Origin: Paeniglutamicibacter gangotriensis Lz1y
Lineage (GTDB): Bacteria; Actinomycetota; Actinomycetes; Actinomycetales; Micrococcaceae
Length of the DNA stretch: 64,000 nucleotides
Direction: 5' to 3'
NCBI RefSeq assembly: GCF_000348945.1
Contig: NZ_AOCK01000012.1
Location: forward strand, 119,940-183,939
Shown here: positions 8,567 to 18,287 of the stretch, piece after piece
Numbering within the stretch: the first letter of the stretch is position 1
Layout: every line of letters starts with the position of its first letter
Program-made: the position numbers and the translations under genes
The notes under the pieces: model-generated
Told to the model about the DNA's origin: nothing
The model's input: the letters and a program-made list of their open reading frames with translations, nothing else
Databases searched by the model: none

Positions 8567-11110
8567 CTACACGTCGGCGCCCTGGGCGGCCAGGGCACGG
8601 ACCACGCCGTCGCGGGCCTCGATCACTAGGCGGCGCAGCGCCCGGGAGTCCTCCCCGAGGGAGGAGATGAACTCATCGGTGGCATCCAGCGTCGCCTGGT
8701 TGGTCTGCACCGCGGGGTACAGACCGACGATGACCTGCTGGGCGATCTCGTGGCTTTTGGTCTCCCAGACGGTGCGTGCGGCCTCGAAGTAGGCCGGCAC
8801 GTATCCGGAGATCAACTCGAGATCGTGGACGCGGTTGAACCCGGTGATGGCGGCGCGCTGTTCCAGGTTGGACAGTTCCCCGCCCAGGATCCCTTCCCAG
8901 GCAGCTGCCTTGGCTTCTGCTGTGGGGACTGCGGCCCGGGCAGTGTGCGCGGCCAGCGAACCGTTGGCCGTGTTATCGCGGGCCAGCTCCTGCTCGATGG
9001 TCTCCACGGAGGCGCGGGACCCCGCGGCCAGGGAGGTCAGCAGGTCCCAGCGCAGGTCGGTGTCCACGCTCAGGCCCTGAAGGACCAGATCCCCGGAGAG
9101 CAGCGCCTCGACCGCATCGAGCTGCGCGGGGGAGCCGGCGCGCTGGGCGAAGGCCCTGGTGAACTGCAATTGCGAGTCCGATCCGGCCGCGGCCGACCGG
9201 GCCAGCTCCCACAAGGCATCTGCGGCGCTGGCGGAGGCTTCGGCGGCGACGGAACGGTCGACGTAGAAGTCCAGGGCGGTGTTCAGCTGGCGCAGCAGCA
9301 CCATGACCACCGAGGAGTCCGATTCGTGGCCGATGTTCCCCAGCACCACGTCGATATAGGCGCGGGCCGGAGCCTCGGCATCACGCACCGCATCCCAGGT
9401 CGCTCCCCACACCAGGGTGCGCGGCAGCGACTGCTCGAAGTCCTTCAGGTGCTTGGTTGCGGTGGCCAGCGACAGCTCGTCGAGGCGGATCTTGGCGTAG
9501 GCCAGATCGTCGTCGTTGACCAGCACCAATGCCGGGCGCTGGCGTCCCACGAGGGCCGGGACTTCTGTGGTGGTGCCGGCGACGTCGAGTTCCTCGCGGT
9601 GCACGCGCACCAGCGCGCCAGCCTCGTTCAAATCGTAGAAGCCCACGGCCAAGCGGTGCGGGCGGATCGTGGGGTAGGCGGCGATGGCGCTTTGGTTGAT
9701 GACGAAGGAGGTGATGGTGCCGGCATCATCGGTTTCGATGGCTGCGCGCAGCGTGTTGACCCCTGCGGTTTCCAACCAGGCCTCGGACCACGGCCCCAGG
9801 TCGCGGCCGGACGCTGCCTCAAGCTCGCGGATCAGATCCGGCAGCTCGGTGTTCTTCCAGGCGTGCTTGTCGAAGTAACTGCGCACCCCGGCCATGAACT
9901 GTTCCTGGCCGACCCAGGCGACCAGCTGGCGCAGTACCGAGGCACCCTTGGCGTAGGTGATGCCATCGAAGTTCACCAGCACGTCTTCGAGATCGTTGAT
10001 CTCTGCCTTGATCGGGTGCGTGGAGGGCAGCTGGTCCTGGCGGTAGGCCCAGTTCTTTTCCATGATGTTGAAGGTGGTCCACGAGGAGGTGAACTGCGTG
10101 TTCTGCGCGGCGGCCAGCGCCGCCATGAACTCGGCGAAGGACTCGTTGAGCCACAAATCGTTCCACCAGCGCATGGTGACCAGGTCGCCGAACCACATGT
10201 GTGCCAGTTCGTGCAGGATCGTGATGGCCCGTCGTTCAACCATGGCGTCGGTGGGCCGGGAGCGGAAGACGTAGGACTCCAGGAACGTCACGGCCCCGGC
10301 GTTCTCCATGGCCCCGGCGTTGAACTCCGGCACGAAGAGCTGGTCGTACTTCGTAAAGGGGTAGGGGGTGCCGAACTGTTCCTCGAAGAATTCGAAGCCC
10401 TGCCGGGTGAGGGTGAAGATGTTCTCCGCATCCAGGTGCTCCATCAGCGAGGCGCGGGCAAAGACGCCCAGCGGGATGATGCGGCCGTCGCTGCTTGTCA
10501 GTTCGGAGCGCACACACTGGTACGGGCCGGCAACCAGCGCGGTGATGTAGGAGGAAATACGCTCGGTCGGTGCGAAGGACCAAGTCTTGGCGCCGGCGTG
10601 GGCGGGCACCGGTGCGGGGGTCGCGGAGTTGGAGATCACGTCCCAGTGCTCCGGGGCCGTCACGGTGAAGGTGAAGCTGGCCTTCAGATCGGGCTGCTCG
10701 AAGACGGCGAACATCCGTCGGGAGTCCGGGACCTCGAACTGCGAGTAGAGGTAGACCTCTTGGTCCACCGGGTCCACGAACCGGTGCAGACCCTCTCCGG
10801 TGTTCATGTAGAGCGCGTCGGCGTCGATGACCACGGTGTTTTCCGCCGCCAGGGACGGCAGCGCGATGCGCACACCGTCGGCGACCTGCGCCGTATCCAG
10901 CTCGGTTCCGTTCAGATTCACCGAGCGGACGGTGGGCATCACGGCGTCGATGAAGCTGGAGGCCCCGGGGGCTGCGGAGAAGCGCACCGTGGTGCGGGAG
11001 GAAAAGACGGTGTCGGATCCGGTCAAATCCAGTTCGACGTCGTAGGAGTGCACGGTGATCAATTCGGCCCGGGTGCGGGCCTCTTCGCGGGTGAGGTTCA
11101 TTCCTGGCAT
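8567..11110 (-). CDS. pepN: Aminopeptidase N (M1 metallopeptidase), 847 aa
   Basis: Zinc aminopeptidase that removes N-terminal residues from peptides, probably cytosolic since no signal peptide is seen. The exopeptidase motif GAMEN is at 266-270, the zinc site HELAH at 300-304 with the third ligand Glu323 (LNESFAEF), followed by the ERAP1-like C-terminal helical domain. The length is right for actinobacterial PepN (about 850 aa). Start ATG 11110 gives MPGMNLTREEA, close to other family members; a GAAAGG site lies about 13 bases upstream. It is divergent from the aspartate-dehydrogenase-like gene. Confidence 0.95.
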   Translation of the reverse strand: MPGMNLTREEARTRAELITVHSYDVELDLTGSDTVFSSRTTVRFSAAPGASSFIDAVMPTVRSVNLNGTELDTAQVADGVRIALPSLAAENTVVIDADALYMNTGEGLHRFVDPVDQEVYLYSQFEVPDSRRMFAVFEQPDLKASFTFTVTAPEHWDVISNSATPAPVPAHAGAKTWSFAPTERISSYITALVAGPYQCVRSELTSSDGRIIPLGVFARASLMEHLDAENIFTLTRQGFEFFEEQFGTPYPFTKYDQLFVPEFNAGAMENAGAVTFLESYVFRSRPTDAMVERRAITILHELAHMWFGDLVTMRWWNDLWLNESFAEFMAALAAAQNTQFTSSWTTFNIMEKNWAYRQDQLPSTHPIKAEINDLEDVLVNFDGITYAKGASVLRQLVAWVGQEQFMAGVRSYFDKHAWKNTELPDLIRELEAASGRDLGPWSEAWLETAGVNTLRAAIETDDAGTITSFVINQSAIAAYPTIRPHRLAVGFYDLNEAGALVRVHREELDVAGTTTEVPALVGRQRPALVLVNDDDLAYAKIRLDELSLATATKHLKDFEQSLPRTLVWGATWDAVRDAEAPARAYIDVVLGNIGHESDSSVVMVLLRQLNTALDFYVDRSVAAEASASAADALWELARSAAAGSDSQLQFTRAFAQRAGSPAQLDAVEALLSGDLVLQGLSVDTDLRWDLLTSLAAGSRASVETIEQELARDNTANGSLAAHTARAAVPTAEAKAAAWEGILGGELSNLEQRAAITGFNRVHDLELISGYVPAYFEAARTVWETKSHEIAQQVIVGLYPAVQTNQATLDATDEFISSLGEDSRALRRLVIEARDGVVRALAAQGADV

Positions 11111-11298
11111 GGTCGTTGACGCGCCTTTCGATGGTTGCCGAACTGGGATCCACAGGGACTGTGGCAGATGCCCGCAGCGGTGCTGGGCCGTGCCCCGGGT
11201 GGGGCGCAACGACACAGGTTGTGAAACAAGCCTTGAACAGTGTGCCCATTCTCTCACCAACACCCCACGGTGCCGCAAGTGCGCGCGGTGCTGGTTGG

Positions 11299-12135
11299 AT
11301 GGATGACATGGGAATCGATGTGGCAATACTGGGGTACGGAGCAATCGGACGATCGGTGCACCTGCTGTTGGCGCAGCATCCTCAGCGCGTGCGGGTGCTC
11401 GGAGTGCTGGATCGTGCCGCGCTGGCCAAGGAGGGCCCGAAGCCACCGCGGCGCAGTGCCGGACCCCCCGAGGCGCGGGTTCCGGTGCTGGATCTGCCGA
11501 CCGCCATCAAACGAGCCGACCTGGTCATCGAATGCGCCTCTCCCTCCGCGGTGCGCGCCCATGGCCCGGAGATCATCGCTGCCGATACCGACCTGCTGGT
11601 GGCCTCGCTGGGGGCGCTGGTCGACGCACGGCTCGGCGCCCAATTGCATGCAGGTCCCGGCCGCTGCCACCTGTCCACCGGGGCCATCGGGGGACTTGAC
11701 CTGATCCGGGCAGCGGCGGGCACCCTCGAGGCCATCGAGCTGGAAACCGTGAAATTGCCCGCCGCCTTGCTACATCCCGGGCTCTCTGGCGCACAACGTG
11801 AAGACATCGAACGTGCCCAAGCCACCGGCAGTCCCGTGCTCGTCTTTAGCGGATCGGTCTCAGACGCAGTGGCAGGCTTCCCCTCCAACATCAACGTCGC
11901 CGCCGCCCTGGGACTGGCTGCAGGGGACCTGTCCGTGGTGCGGGTCTCGATCACCGCCGATCCGACAGCGACCCTGACGTCCCACACCATCACGGTGCGC
12001 GGCGAAACCGGTAACCACCGATTCAAGCTCCGAAACTTCCCCGATCCGGCCAATCCCGCCAGCAGTGCCTTGACCGCCCGCGCCATCGCCTCCGGGGTGC
12101 TGCGTCTGGCAGGGGTCGGCCCGCACTTCATTTAG
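11299..12135 (+). CDS. Aspartate dehydrogenase-like oxidoreductase (NadX family, DUF108), 278 aa
   Basis: N-terminal Rossmann fold with VAILGYGAIGRSVH, then STGAIGGLDLIRAA, FPSNINVAAALGLA and a C-terminal GETGNHRFKLRNFPDPANPASS stretch, the order of motifs in L-aspartate dehydrogenase (NadX). NadX oxidises L-aspartate to iminoaspartate for NAD synthesis. No nadA or nadC is adjacent, so a role in another amino-acid pathway is equally possible. ATG 11299 and ATG 11308 are both usable starts; neither has a clear Shine-Dalgarno sequence. Confidence 0.8.
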   Translation: MDDMGIDVAILGYGAIGRSVHLLLAQHPQRVRVLGVLDRAALAKEGPKPPRRSAGPPEARVPVLDLPTAIKRADLVIECASPSAVRAHGPEIIAADTDLLVASLGALVDARLGAQLHAGPGRCHLSTGAIGGLDLIRAAAGTLEAIELETVKLPAALLHPGLSGAQREDIERAQATGSPVLVFSGSVSDAVAGFPSNINVAAALGLAAGDLSVVRVSITADPTATLTSHTITVRGETGNHRFKLRNFPDPANPASSALTARAIASGVLRLAGVGPHFI

Positions 12136-12229
12136 CAACCCACGCCCGGCACCGTCAATACCATGTGGTGTTTTGGATAAGCTGGGTCTCACGGCACAAG
12201 TAGTCCAAGCCCAAGGGGAAAACTGCAGC

Positions 12230-13273
12230 ATGAACGCATCGTCGAATCCGCCGCCGGCGCCGACCCGGACCCGGGCTCCTCGGCTCTGGCCGCTCTCGCT
12301 GGCCACCACAGGAATCGTGCTGGCACTGCACCTGGGCACCACGCTGCTGTGGCGCGGGCGGCTGCCCGATCCGGTGGCCACCCACTGGGGCGGTTCCGGA
12401 GTGGCCGACGGCACCGGGAGTTTGACCACCCACGTGTTGCTAGGTGCCTTCACGATCGTGCTGATCGGCATCCTCATCCCGGTGTCAGCCGGCACCGTCT
12501 CGGGCGCCGGGAACCGCAGCGGTGTCCCGCTGCTGGCCGGATTCGGCAACGGGCTCGTGGTGGGGCTGGGCGCGATGTTCATCTCCGGACTCGTCGGACA
12601 GCTGGACGCAGAACAGGCGCTGGGGACCCGCATGGAGGGCTGGGTGCTGATCGGAGGACTCATCATGGCCCTGTGCTGGGGACTGGCCTCGGCCTACCTG
12701 GTGCGCGCAGCCCTTCCCGCCCGAAGCCTGAACCCGGAGACCGCCGCGCCATACGCTGGCGCCGGAGCCACCGGGGTTGCACCCGGCACCGTGATTTCAT
12801 CCACCGTGCGCGGACCGGCCTGGCTGCTGGCGCTGATCGGTGTTCTGACACTGGCCATGCCGGTGCTTGCCTTCACCGCCGGGCGCGATAATCCCGCAGT
12901 TTTCTGGTCGATGGTGCCGGGCCTGGTGATCCTGGTCGTAGCCGGGGTTACCTGCCTGGCCGGCAGAGTGGTGGCCGACGAGCAGGGTATCCGCGTTTAC
13001 GGAGGCGGGTTCTTCAAGATGCTGCACGTGCGCCCCGAGGACATCGCCGTTGCCGAGGGTCGGGAGATCACCCCGGCCGAGTTCGGCGGGTGGGGGTTGC
13101 GCGTCAGCGGTGTCGGCGTCGCCTTCATCATCGGCACGGGTCCCGGGGTCATCGTGAACCGCACCCGCGGAGGAGCAAGGATCTACTCGGTCGCCACCAC
13201 CGAGGATGCCGCGGTGATCGCCGGGTTGCTCAACTCACTGGCCATCAACCAGGGGGCCGGTTCATCAACTTAG
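12230..13273 (+). CDS. DUF1648 domain membrane protein, 347 aa
   Basis: Integral membrane protein. After a Pro-rich cytoplasmic start the first helix runs into LPDPVATHWGGSGVADG, the DUF1648 hallmark (LP..vP.HW...G.ad). Several further hydrophobic segments follow, and then a soluble C-terminal region (VVADEQGIRVYGGGFFKMLHVRPEDIAVAEGREITP) resembling a PH-like fold. The function is unknown; DUF1648 proteins occur near SdpI-type immunity proteins. AGGGG upstream supports ATG 12230. It may be transcribed with rpiB 70 bases downstream. Confidence 0.8.
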   Translation: MNASSNPPPAPTRTRAPRLWPLSLATTGIVLALHLGTTLLWRGRLPDPVATHWGGSGVADGTGSLTTHVLLGAFTIVLIGILIPVSAGTVSGAGNRSGVPLLAGFGNGLVVGLGAMFISGLVGQLDAEQALGTRMEGWVLIGGLIMALCWGLASAYLVRAALPARSLNPETAAPYAGAGATGVAPGTVISSTVRGPAWLLALIGVLTLAMPVLAFTAGRDNPAVFWSMVPGLVILVVAGVTCLAGRVVADEQGIRVYGGGFFKMLHVRPEDIAVAEGREITPAEFGGWGLRVSGVGVAFIIGTGPGVIVNRTRGGARIYSVATTEDAAVIAGLLNSLAINQGAGSST

Positions 13274-13342
13274 CGACCCGTGCCGGGCCCCGCTAGGCTG
13301 GATCCTGCATCCCTCCGCCACCACCTTGCAAGGACACACCAC

Positions 13343-13816
<474 letters not shown>

Positions 13817-13861
13817 GCGCCCCTCCAGCACCTCGCCGCCGCAAGCAAATAGGAACAACAT

Positions 13862-14833
13862 ATGCCCGAAGGTCACTCCGTACACCGGCTAGCCCGCCAA
13901 TTTGACGACGTCTTTGGCGGGCAAGTCCTGGCGGTCTCTTCGCCACAGGGACGCTTCGCGGCGGCGGCCACGCTGATCGATGGGCAGCAATTGCTCACTT
14001 CCCGCGCCCACGGCAAGCAGCTCTACCTGGGATTTGCGAACGACTTGGTGCTGCGCGTGCACCTGGGACTCTACGGGGCGTGGAGCTTCGGAGGAGACGA
14101 ACACTTCACCGGGGCCTCCTCCATCGGCGCCCCGCGCAAGGTCGGAGAAACCGAACAAGGCCCAGCGGAAGGCTCAGGCCCCTATGACGGGCCACCCGAA
14201 CCCGTCGGTCAGGTCCGCGCCCGGCTGGTCTCCGCCCATGGTTGGGCGGATCTGCGTGGGCCCAGCGCCTGCGAGGTGCTCACGCCCGAAGAGGCGTACG
14301 CCGTGCGTGCCAAGCTCGGCCCCGACCCGCTCACCATCGCAGCGGGGGAGTTCGAGTTATCCAAGGGCCGCGGTACCGCTGAGGAACACCTAGCGGCAGC
14401 TCGCGCCGCACGCAGGGACTTCGTCTCCCGACTGGACGGCAGGAGGACCCCCATCGGCACCGCGCTGATGGACCAGGGGATTCTGGCCGGGGTGGGGAAC
14501 ATCTATCGCGCAGAAACGCTCTTCCGCACCCGGCTGGATCCTTATCTCCCTTCCGGGCAGATCTCCGCGCGGAAGGCCGGGATGCTCTGGGACGACATCG
14601 TGGAGATCATGACCGACGGTGTCCGGGATGGAAAAATCATCACCACCAGCCCCGCACATCGCGATGCCGGTCCGCTCTGGCCGGACAATGCCTACTACAC
14701 CTACCAACGCCAGGGTCGTGGATGCCGGTTGTGCAGCTCGAAGATCTTGTTGGCCGAAGTTGCTGGACGCAAGCTTTACTGGTGTCCGGGCTGCCAGCGG
14801 CCTCCGACCCCACACGGGGTACCCAAGCCTTAG
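13862..14833 (+). CDS. Fpg/Nei family DNA glycosylase (endonuclease VIII-like), 323 aa
   Basis: Base-excision repair enzyme that removes oxidised bases and nicks the DNA. It starts MPEGHSVHRLA: after Met removal Pro2 is the Schiff-base nucleophile and Glu3 the general acid, and PEGH marks the actinobacterial Nei branch rather than Fpg. The H2TH domain contains LMDQGILAGVGNIYRAETLF. The C-terminus has a four-Cys zinc finger (CRLCSS...YWCPGCQ) with the Arg/Gln hairpin. Length is within the usual range. Follows rpiB closely. Confidence 0.92.
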   Translation: MPEGHSVHRLARQFDDVFGGQVLAVSSPQGRFAAAATLIDGQQLLTSRAHGKQLYLGFANDLVLRVHLGLYGAWSFGGDEHFTGASSIGAPRKVGETEQGPAEGSGPYDGPPEPVGQVRARLVSAHGWADLRGPSACEVLTPEEAYAVRAKLGPDPLTIAAGEFELSKGRGTAEEHLAAARAARRDFVSRLDGRRTPIGTALMDQGILAGVGNIYRAETLFRTRLDPYLPSGQISARKAGMLWDDIVEIMTDGVRDGKIITTSPAHRDAGPLWPDNAYYTYQRQGRGCRLCSSKILLAEVAGRKLYWCPGCQRPPTPHGVPKP

Positions 14834-14955
14834 CGGTGGTCGCTCGACAGATCCCGGTGAACGTTTTCGGCCGCGTGGAGCGGTCCGGGCACGGCCGGAG
14901 CGCCGGAGGTGGGACTTCCGCGATGACAAGGATCGAGACATGTCACAGGGCCGAT

Positions 14956-14985
14956 TTGCGCGGTACATAAAATGGGTGCTAAGGT
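14956..14985 (+). promoter_or_regulatory. Candidate promoter of tRNA-Gly
   Basis: TTGCGC (14956-14961), an 18-base spacer and TAAGGT (14980-14985), about 35 bases before the mature tRNA. The same -35 and spacing recur before tRNA-Ala at 51551. Confidence 0.5.
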
Positions 14986-15020
14986 TTTACCCGTTGCCCA
15001 CCTAGAGGTGAAGCAAATGC

Positions 15021-15094
15021 GGGGATGTAGCTTAATGGTAAAGCCTCAGTTTTCCAAACTGATGACGCGGGTTCGATTCCCGTCATCCCCTCCA
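15021..15094 (+). tRNA. tRNA-Gly (anticodon TCC)
   Basis: Cloverleaf read by eye: acceptor GGGGATG pairs with CATCCCC; the D-stem is GCTT/AAGC; the anticodon stem TCAGT/ACTGA holds loop TTTCCAA with anticodon TCC; the T-loop TTCGATT is on a CGGG/CCCG stem; discriminator T and CCA are encoded. A hairpin terminator follows. Confidence 0.95.
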
Positions 15095-15101
15095 AATAAA
15101 T

Positions 15102-15139
15102 AGAAAAGCTCCAGCTCTCACGAGTGCTGGAGCTTTTCT
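15102..15139 (+). terminator. Rho-independent terminator of tRNA-Gly
   Basis: AGAAAAGCTCCAGC (15102-15115) pairs perfectly with 15126-15139, with a T-rich downstream arm. Confidence 0.85.
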
Positions 15140-15830
15140 GTTTCTTCCGGCAGTCTTCCGGCATCCGCGGCTCATTCTCTCGGCGCTGGCGTGCTCGGCA
15201 TCCTCGAAGGTGCATCAATGCTCTGTGGTGGCTCTTGATGGGTCGGTAAGCCCTAGGTTGTGATGCCCAGTTCGTTCTGGACCGTCCATCCCCGGTGCCG
15301 ACTACCAAACTTGCCAGGTGATTTCGCGGCCGCATCGGCGCCGCGGCCACTCAAGAGCGCAAGCAGGTGCCTTCCTTCTTGATGTTTCGCGACATGCGGG
15401 CTCAACAGGGCCCGGCGCTGGTCACGGTCGCATCCAGTCACCCTCCTGAGGCGATGGTGAGCCTGGTCGGAGCCGGGGAGGACATGGACCCGAGCGTCCG
15501 CTCCACCCAAAACCGTTGTGATCCCTCAGGGAGCCACCGTGCACATCGCCTTTGCCTCAGACTTTGCCGCGCAACCCGGCCCCTCCCGTGAGCCGCGTCT
15601 CATTGGTTCGAAGTTTGTGCGCATGGCGTGCCTTCGCAGGCGGTGTCAGCGGCCCGGTGCCCGCGGGAACATGCGGAATATCCAGATTTTTTGATGTACG
15701 GGAACACGAATTTTGTTTTCCCACGAATGCTTGTATGGTTATTCCGCGCCGTCGACGAATTCCAAACTTCTGGTTGACGGGCCGATTAGTAGAAAATTGT
15801 TTATTCCGCATAGACTGTTTCTGCACTAAT
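15140..15830. other. Intergenic region between two tRNA genes, no supported gene
   Basis: About 690 bases with no convincing reading frame. An 85-codon minus-strand frame (15253-15510) has no recognisable motif. From about 15690 the sequence becomes clearly AT-rich, holds a direct repeat TTATTCCGC at 15739 and 15801, and a TTGACG hexamer at 15774 that may be the -35 of tRNA-Pro, although no good -10 is seen 17 bases later. Confidence 0.5.
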
Positions 15831-15905
15831 CGGGGTGTAGCTCAGCTTGGCTAGAGCGCGCGCTTTGGGAGCGTGAGGTCGCAGGTTCGAATCCTGTCAC
15901 CCCGA
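15831..15905 (+). tRNA. tRNA-Pro (anticodon TGG)
   Basis: Acceptor CGGGGTG pairs with CACCCCG, discriminator A; anticodon stem CGCGC/GCGTG with loop TTTGGGA, anticodon TGG; T-arm GCAGG-TTCGAAT-CCTGT. CCA is not encoded, so it must be added afterwards. Lies 81 bases before the trigger factor start. Confidence 0.95.
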
Positions 15906-15986
15906 CTCTGTATTCAACCCCGTAACGGATTCCGTTACGGGGTTGAAGTCCAGTCAGACCAAACAACACACCAGGAGTACACCGCT

Positions 15987-17369
15987 GTGAAGAGCGCCGT
16001 CGAAACCCTCACCCCCACCCGGGTCAAGCTCACTGTTGAAGTTCCTTATGATGAGCTGAAGCCGCGTATTGCTGAGGCCTACAAGACCATCGCCAAGCAG
16101 ATCCAGGTTCCCGGCTTCCGCGCCGGCAAGGTCCCGTCCCGCATGATTGATCAGCGCGTCGGCCGTGGCTACGTCCTGGAGACTGCCATCAACGAAGGCA
16201 TGAACACTTACTACCAGCAGGCCGTCACCGAGAACGAGATCGTTCCGCTGTCGCGTCCCGAGGTCGAAATCACCGAGCAGCCTTCCGCTGAGGTTGAGGG
16301 CGAAGGCCAGCTGGCCTTCCAGGTTGAGATCGACATCCGCCCGAGCATCGAACTGCCGGAATACAAGGGTCTGGAGGTCACCGTCGATGCCAGCGAGGCC
16401 GACGAAGCTGACGTTGCGAAGGCACTGGATGACCTGCGCGGCCGCTTCGGCACGCTCAAGTCCATCGAGCGCCCGGCCGCTGACGCCGACTTCATCACCT
16501 TGGACATGACCGCATCGGTCGACGGCGAAGAGGTCGACTCGGCCACCGGCCTGTCCTACCAGGTTGGCTCCGGCACCATGCTCGAGGGCATGGACGAGGC
16601 AGTCACCGGCCTGTCCGCAGGCGAAGACGCCACCTTTGAGACCAAGCTGGCCGGCGGCGAGCACGCAGGTGCCGACGCGCAGGTCAAGGTCACCGTCACC
16701 GCCGTCAAGGAGCGCGAGCTCCCCGAGGCCAACGACGACTTCGCTCAGCTGGCATCCGAGTTCGACACCATGGATGAGCTGCGCGAATCCCTCGTGAAGG
16801 ACGCAGCCGAGTCAAAGGTTGTCGAGCAGGGCGTTGCCGCCCGCGATCTGGTCCTGGACAAGCTCATGGAGCTCGTCGAGGTTCCGGTTCCCGAATCGGT
16901 CATCACCGAGCAGGTTGAGCAGCACTTCGAGCAGGGCGCCCACAACGAGGGCGAAGAGCACGACACCGAAGAGCACCGTGCCGAGGTCAGCGAGAACACC
17001 GCCAAGGCCTTCAAGAACGAGATCGTGCTTGACGCCGTGGCCGAGGCAGAGAAGATTGGCGTTGCCCAGTCCGAACTGATCGACTACATCGTCCAGACCG
17101 CCGGCCAGTACGGCATGGACCCGAACCAGTTCGCGCAGATGCTCGACGGTGCCGGCCAGGTCCCGATGCTGGTGGGCGAAGTTCGTCGCCGCAAGGCCCT
17201 TGCTAAGGTCCTTGAGCTGGCAGTCGTCACCGACACCAACGGCAACGTCGTTGACCTGTCCTCCTTCGTCCGCCCGGAAGGTGAAGAAGAGGGCGAGTCG
17301 GCATCGTCGGCCTCCTCCGCTTCGTCGGCCTCCTCGGCGTCGTCGGCATCGGCAGCATCCGCCAAGTAA
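15987..17369 (+). CDS. tig: Trigger factor, ribosome-associated chaperone/prolyl isomerase, 460 aa
   Basis: Binds ribosomal protein L23 at the exit tunnel and shields nascent chains. The N-terminal ribosome-binding domain contains the signature [12 protein letters not shown] (about residues 46-57). The FKBP-type PPIase domain follows ([22 protein letters not shown]), then the helical chaperone domain. GTG 15987 is chosen with AGGAG about 10 bases upstream. The C-terminus ends in an acidic run followed by six SSA-type repeats (see findings), unlike E. coli Tig. Next to clpP1P2X, the usual quality-control neighbourhood. Confidence 0.97.
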   Translation: MKSAVETLTPTRVKLTVEVPYDELKPRIAEAYKTIAKQIQVPGFRAGKVPSRMIDQRVGRGYVLETAINEGMNTYYQQAVTENEIVPLSRPEVEITEQPSAEVEGEGQLAFQVEIDIRPSIELPEYKGLEVTVDASEADEADVAKALDDLRGRFGTLKSIERPAADADFITLDMTASVDGEEVDSATGLSYQVGSGTMLEGMDEAVTGLSAGEDATFETKLAGGEHAGADAQVKVTVTAVKERELPEANDDFAQLASEFDTMDELRESLVKDAAESKVVEQGVAARDLVLDKLMELVEVPVPESVITEQVEQHFEQGAHNEGEEHDTEEHRAEVSENTAKAFKNEIVLDAVAEAEKIGVAQSELIDYIVQTAGQYGMDPNQFAQMLDGAGQVPMLVGEVRRRKALAKVLELAVVTDTNGNVVDLSSFVRPEGEEEGESASSASSASSASSASSASAASAK

Positions 17370-17400
17370 TGCGGCGCCGCTGAACGCGGCAAAAACCTCC

Positions 17401-17445
17401 AAGCGCGGAGTTGCCCCTCACCGGGTGGCTCCGCGCTTTCGGTTT
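17401..17445 (+). terminator. Terminator after tig
   Basis: AAGCGCGGAG (17401-17410) pairs with CTCCGCGCTT (17429-17438), followed by TCGGTTT. It separates tig from the clp operon. Confidence 0.7.
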
Positions 17446-17491
17446 AAGTCGCGGTTTTAAGCCAAAAGCGATGCGTCCGCACCCGACCATG

Positions 17492-17502
17492 CGCCGACAG
17501 CG
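17492..17502 (+). promoter_or_regulatory. Candidate ClgR operator upstream of clpP1P2
   Basis: The core CGCCGACAGCG fits the ClgR consensus core CGCYNANRGCG as I recall it from Corynebacterium; the flanking A/T positions fit only in part (AA on the right). It lies 120 bases before clpP1. ClgR is the actinobacterial activator of clp genes. The clgR gene itself is not in this window. Confidence 0.45.
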
Positions 17503-17621
17503 AAAACTTGCCCCTGCACTGCCAAAGTCGCTGACCAAGGCAGTAATGTTCAAGGAAGTAAAGAGCCAGCGCCCCGACGGACAGAACATCGGGGCACGGC
17601 ATCACGGAGAGGTATCAGAAC

Positions 17622-18242
17622 ATGTCCAGTGACTCCCGCACTCCCACGATGGCTTCGGTAGATCCGGCCGCACGTGAGGACTACATCTACAATCGGCTCC
17701 TCAAGGAGCGCATCATTTGGTTGGGCACCGAGGTGAGCGATGCGAACGCAAACGCCATCTGCTCCCAGCTGCTGCTGCTCTCCGCCGAAGACCCGGACAA
17801 AGACATCTGGCTGTACATCAACTCCCCAGGTGGTTCGATCACCGCCGGCATGGCCATCTACGACACCATGAACTACATCCCCAACGATGTTGTCACCGTC
17901 GCTACCGGCTTGGCCGCCTCGATGGGGCAGTTCCTGCTCTCTTCCGGCACCCCGGGCAAGCGCTACGCCACCCCGAACGCGCGCATCCTGATGCACCAGC
18001 CGTCCGGCGGCATCGGCGGTACCGCTTCGGACATTCGTATCCAGGCGGAACTGATCCTGCATATGAAGAAGGTCATGAGCGAGCTGACGGCGACCCAGAC
18101 CGGTCAGAGCCTCGAGACCATCCTCAAGGACAACGAGCGCGACAAGTGGTTCACTGCCACCGAAGCCCTCGAGTACGGTTTCTTTGACCACATCGCCCAG
18201 TCCTCCGGCATCGTCTCCGGTGGCGGCGGGGTCGCGAAGTAA
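17622..18242 (+). CDS. clpP1: ATP-dependent Clp protease proteolytic subunit 1, 206 aa
   Basis: Serine protease subunit of the ClpP1P2 tetradecamer. The catalytic triad is readable: Ser100 ([11 protein letters not shown]), His125 ([10 protein letters not shown]) and Asp174 (NERDKWF). [18 protein letters not shown] is the family oxyanion/strand motif. ATG 17622 has GAGAGG upstream. The second subunit starts 45 bases downstream, so the two are one operon. In actinobacteria both subunits are normally needed to form an active mixed complex. Confidence 0.96.
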   Translation: MSSDSRTPTMASVDPAAREDYIYNRLLKERIIWLGTEVSDANANAICSQLLLLSAEDPDKDIWLYINSPGGSITAGMAIYDTMNYIPNDVVTVATGLAASMGQFLLSSGTPGKRYATPNARILMHQPSGGIGGTASDIRIQAELILHMKKVMSELTATQTGQSLETILKDNERDKWFTATEALEYGFFDHIAQSSGIVSGGGGVAK

Positions 18243-18287
18243 CGCGACGGCACCCGGCAGACCTAATTGATTTCCCCAGGAGAAACG

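Noticed and set aside
8750..11119. 789-codon plus-strand frame opposite pepN
   Set aside because: Antisense shadow of pepN caused by high GC at third positions; Gly/Val/Gln-rich with no motif.
14979..15350. Minus-strand frame of 123 codons including MTGIEPASSVWKTEALPLSYIP
   Set aside because: It is the antisense of tRNA-Gly; this peptide is a well-known false gene call at tRNA-Gly loci.
15253..15510. 85-codon minus-strand frame between the tRNA genes, possible transposon remnant
   Set aside because: No DDE or HTH motif and no terminal inverted repeats; composition looks random.
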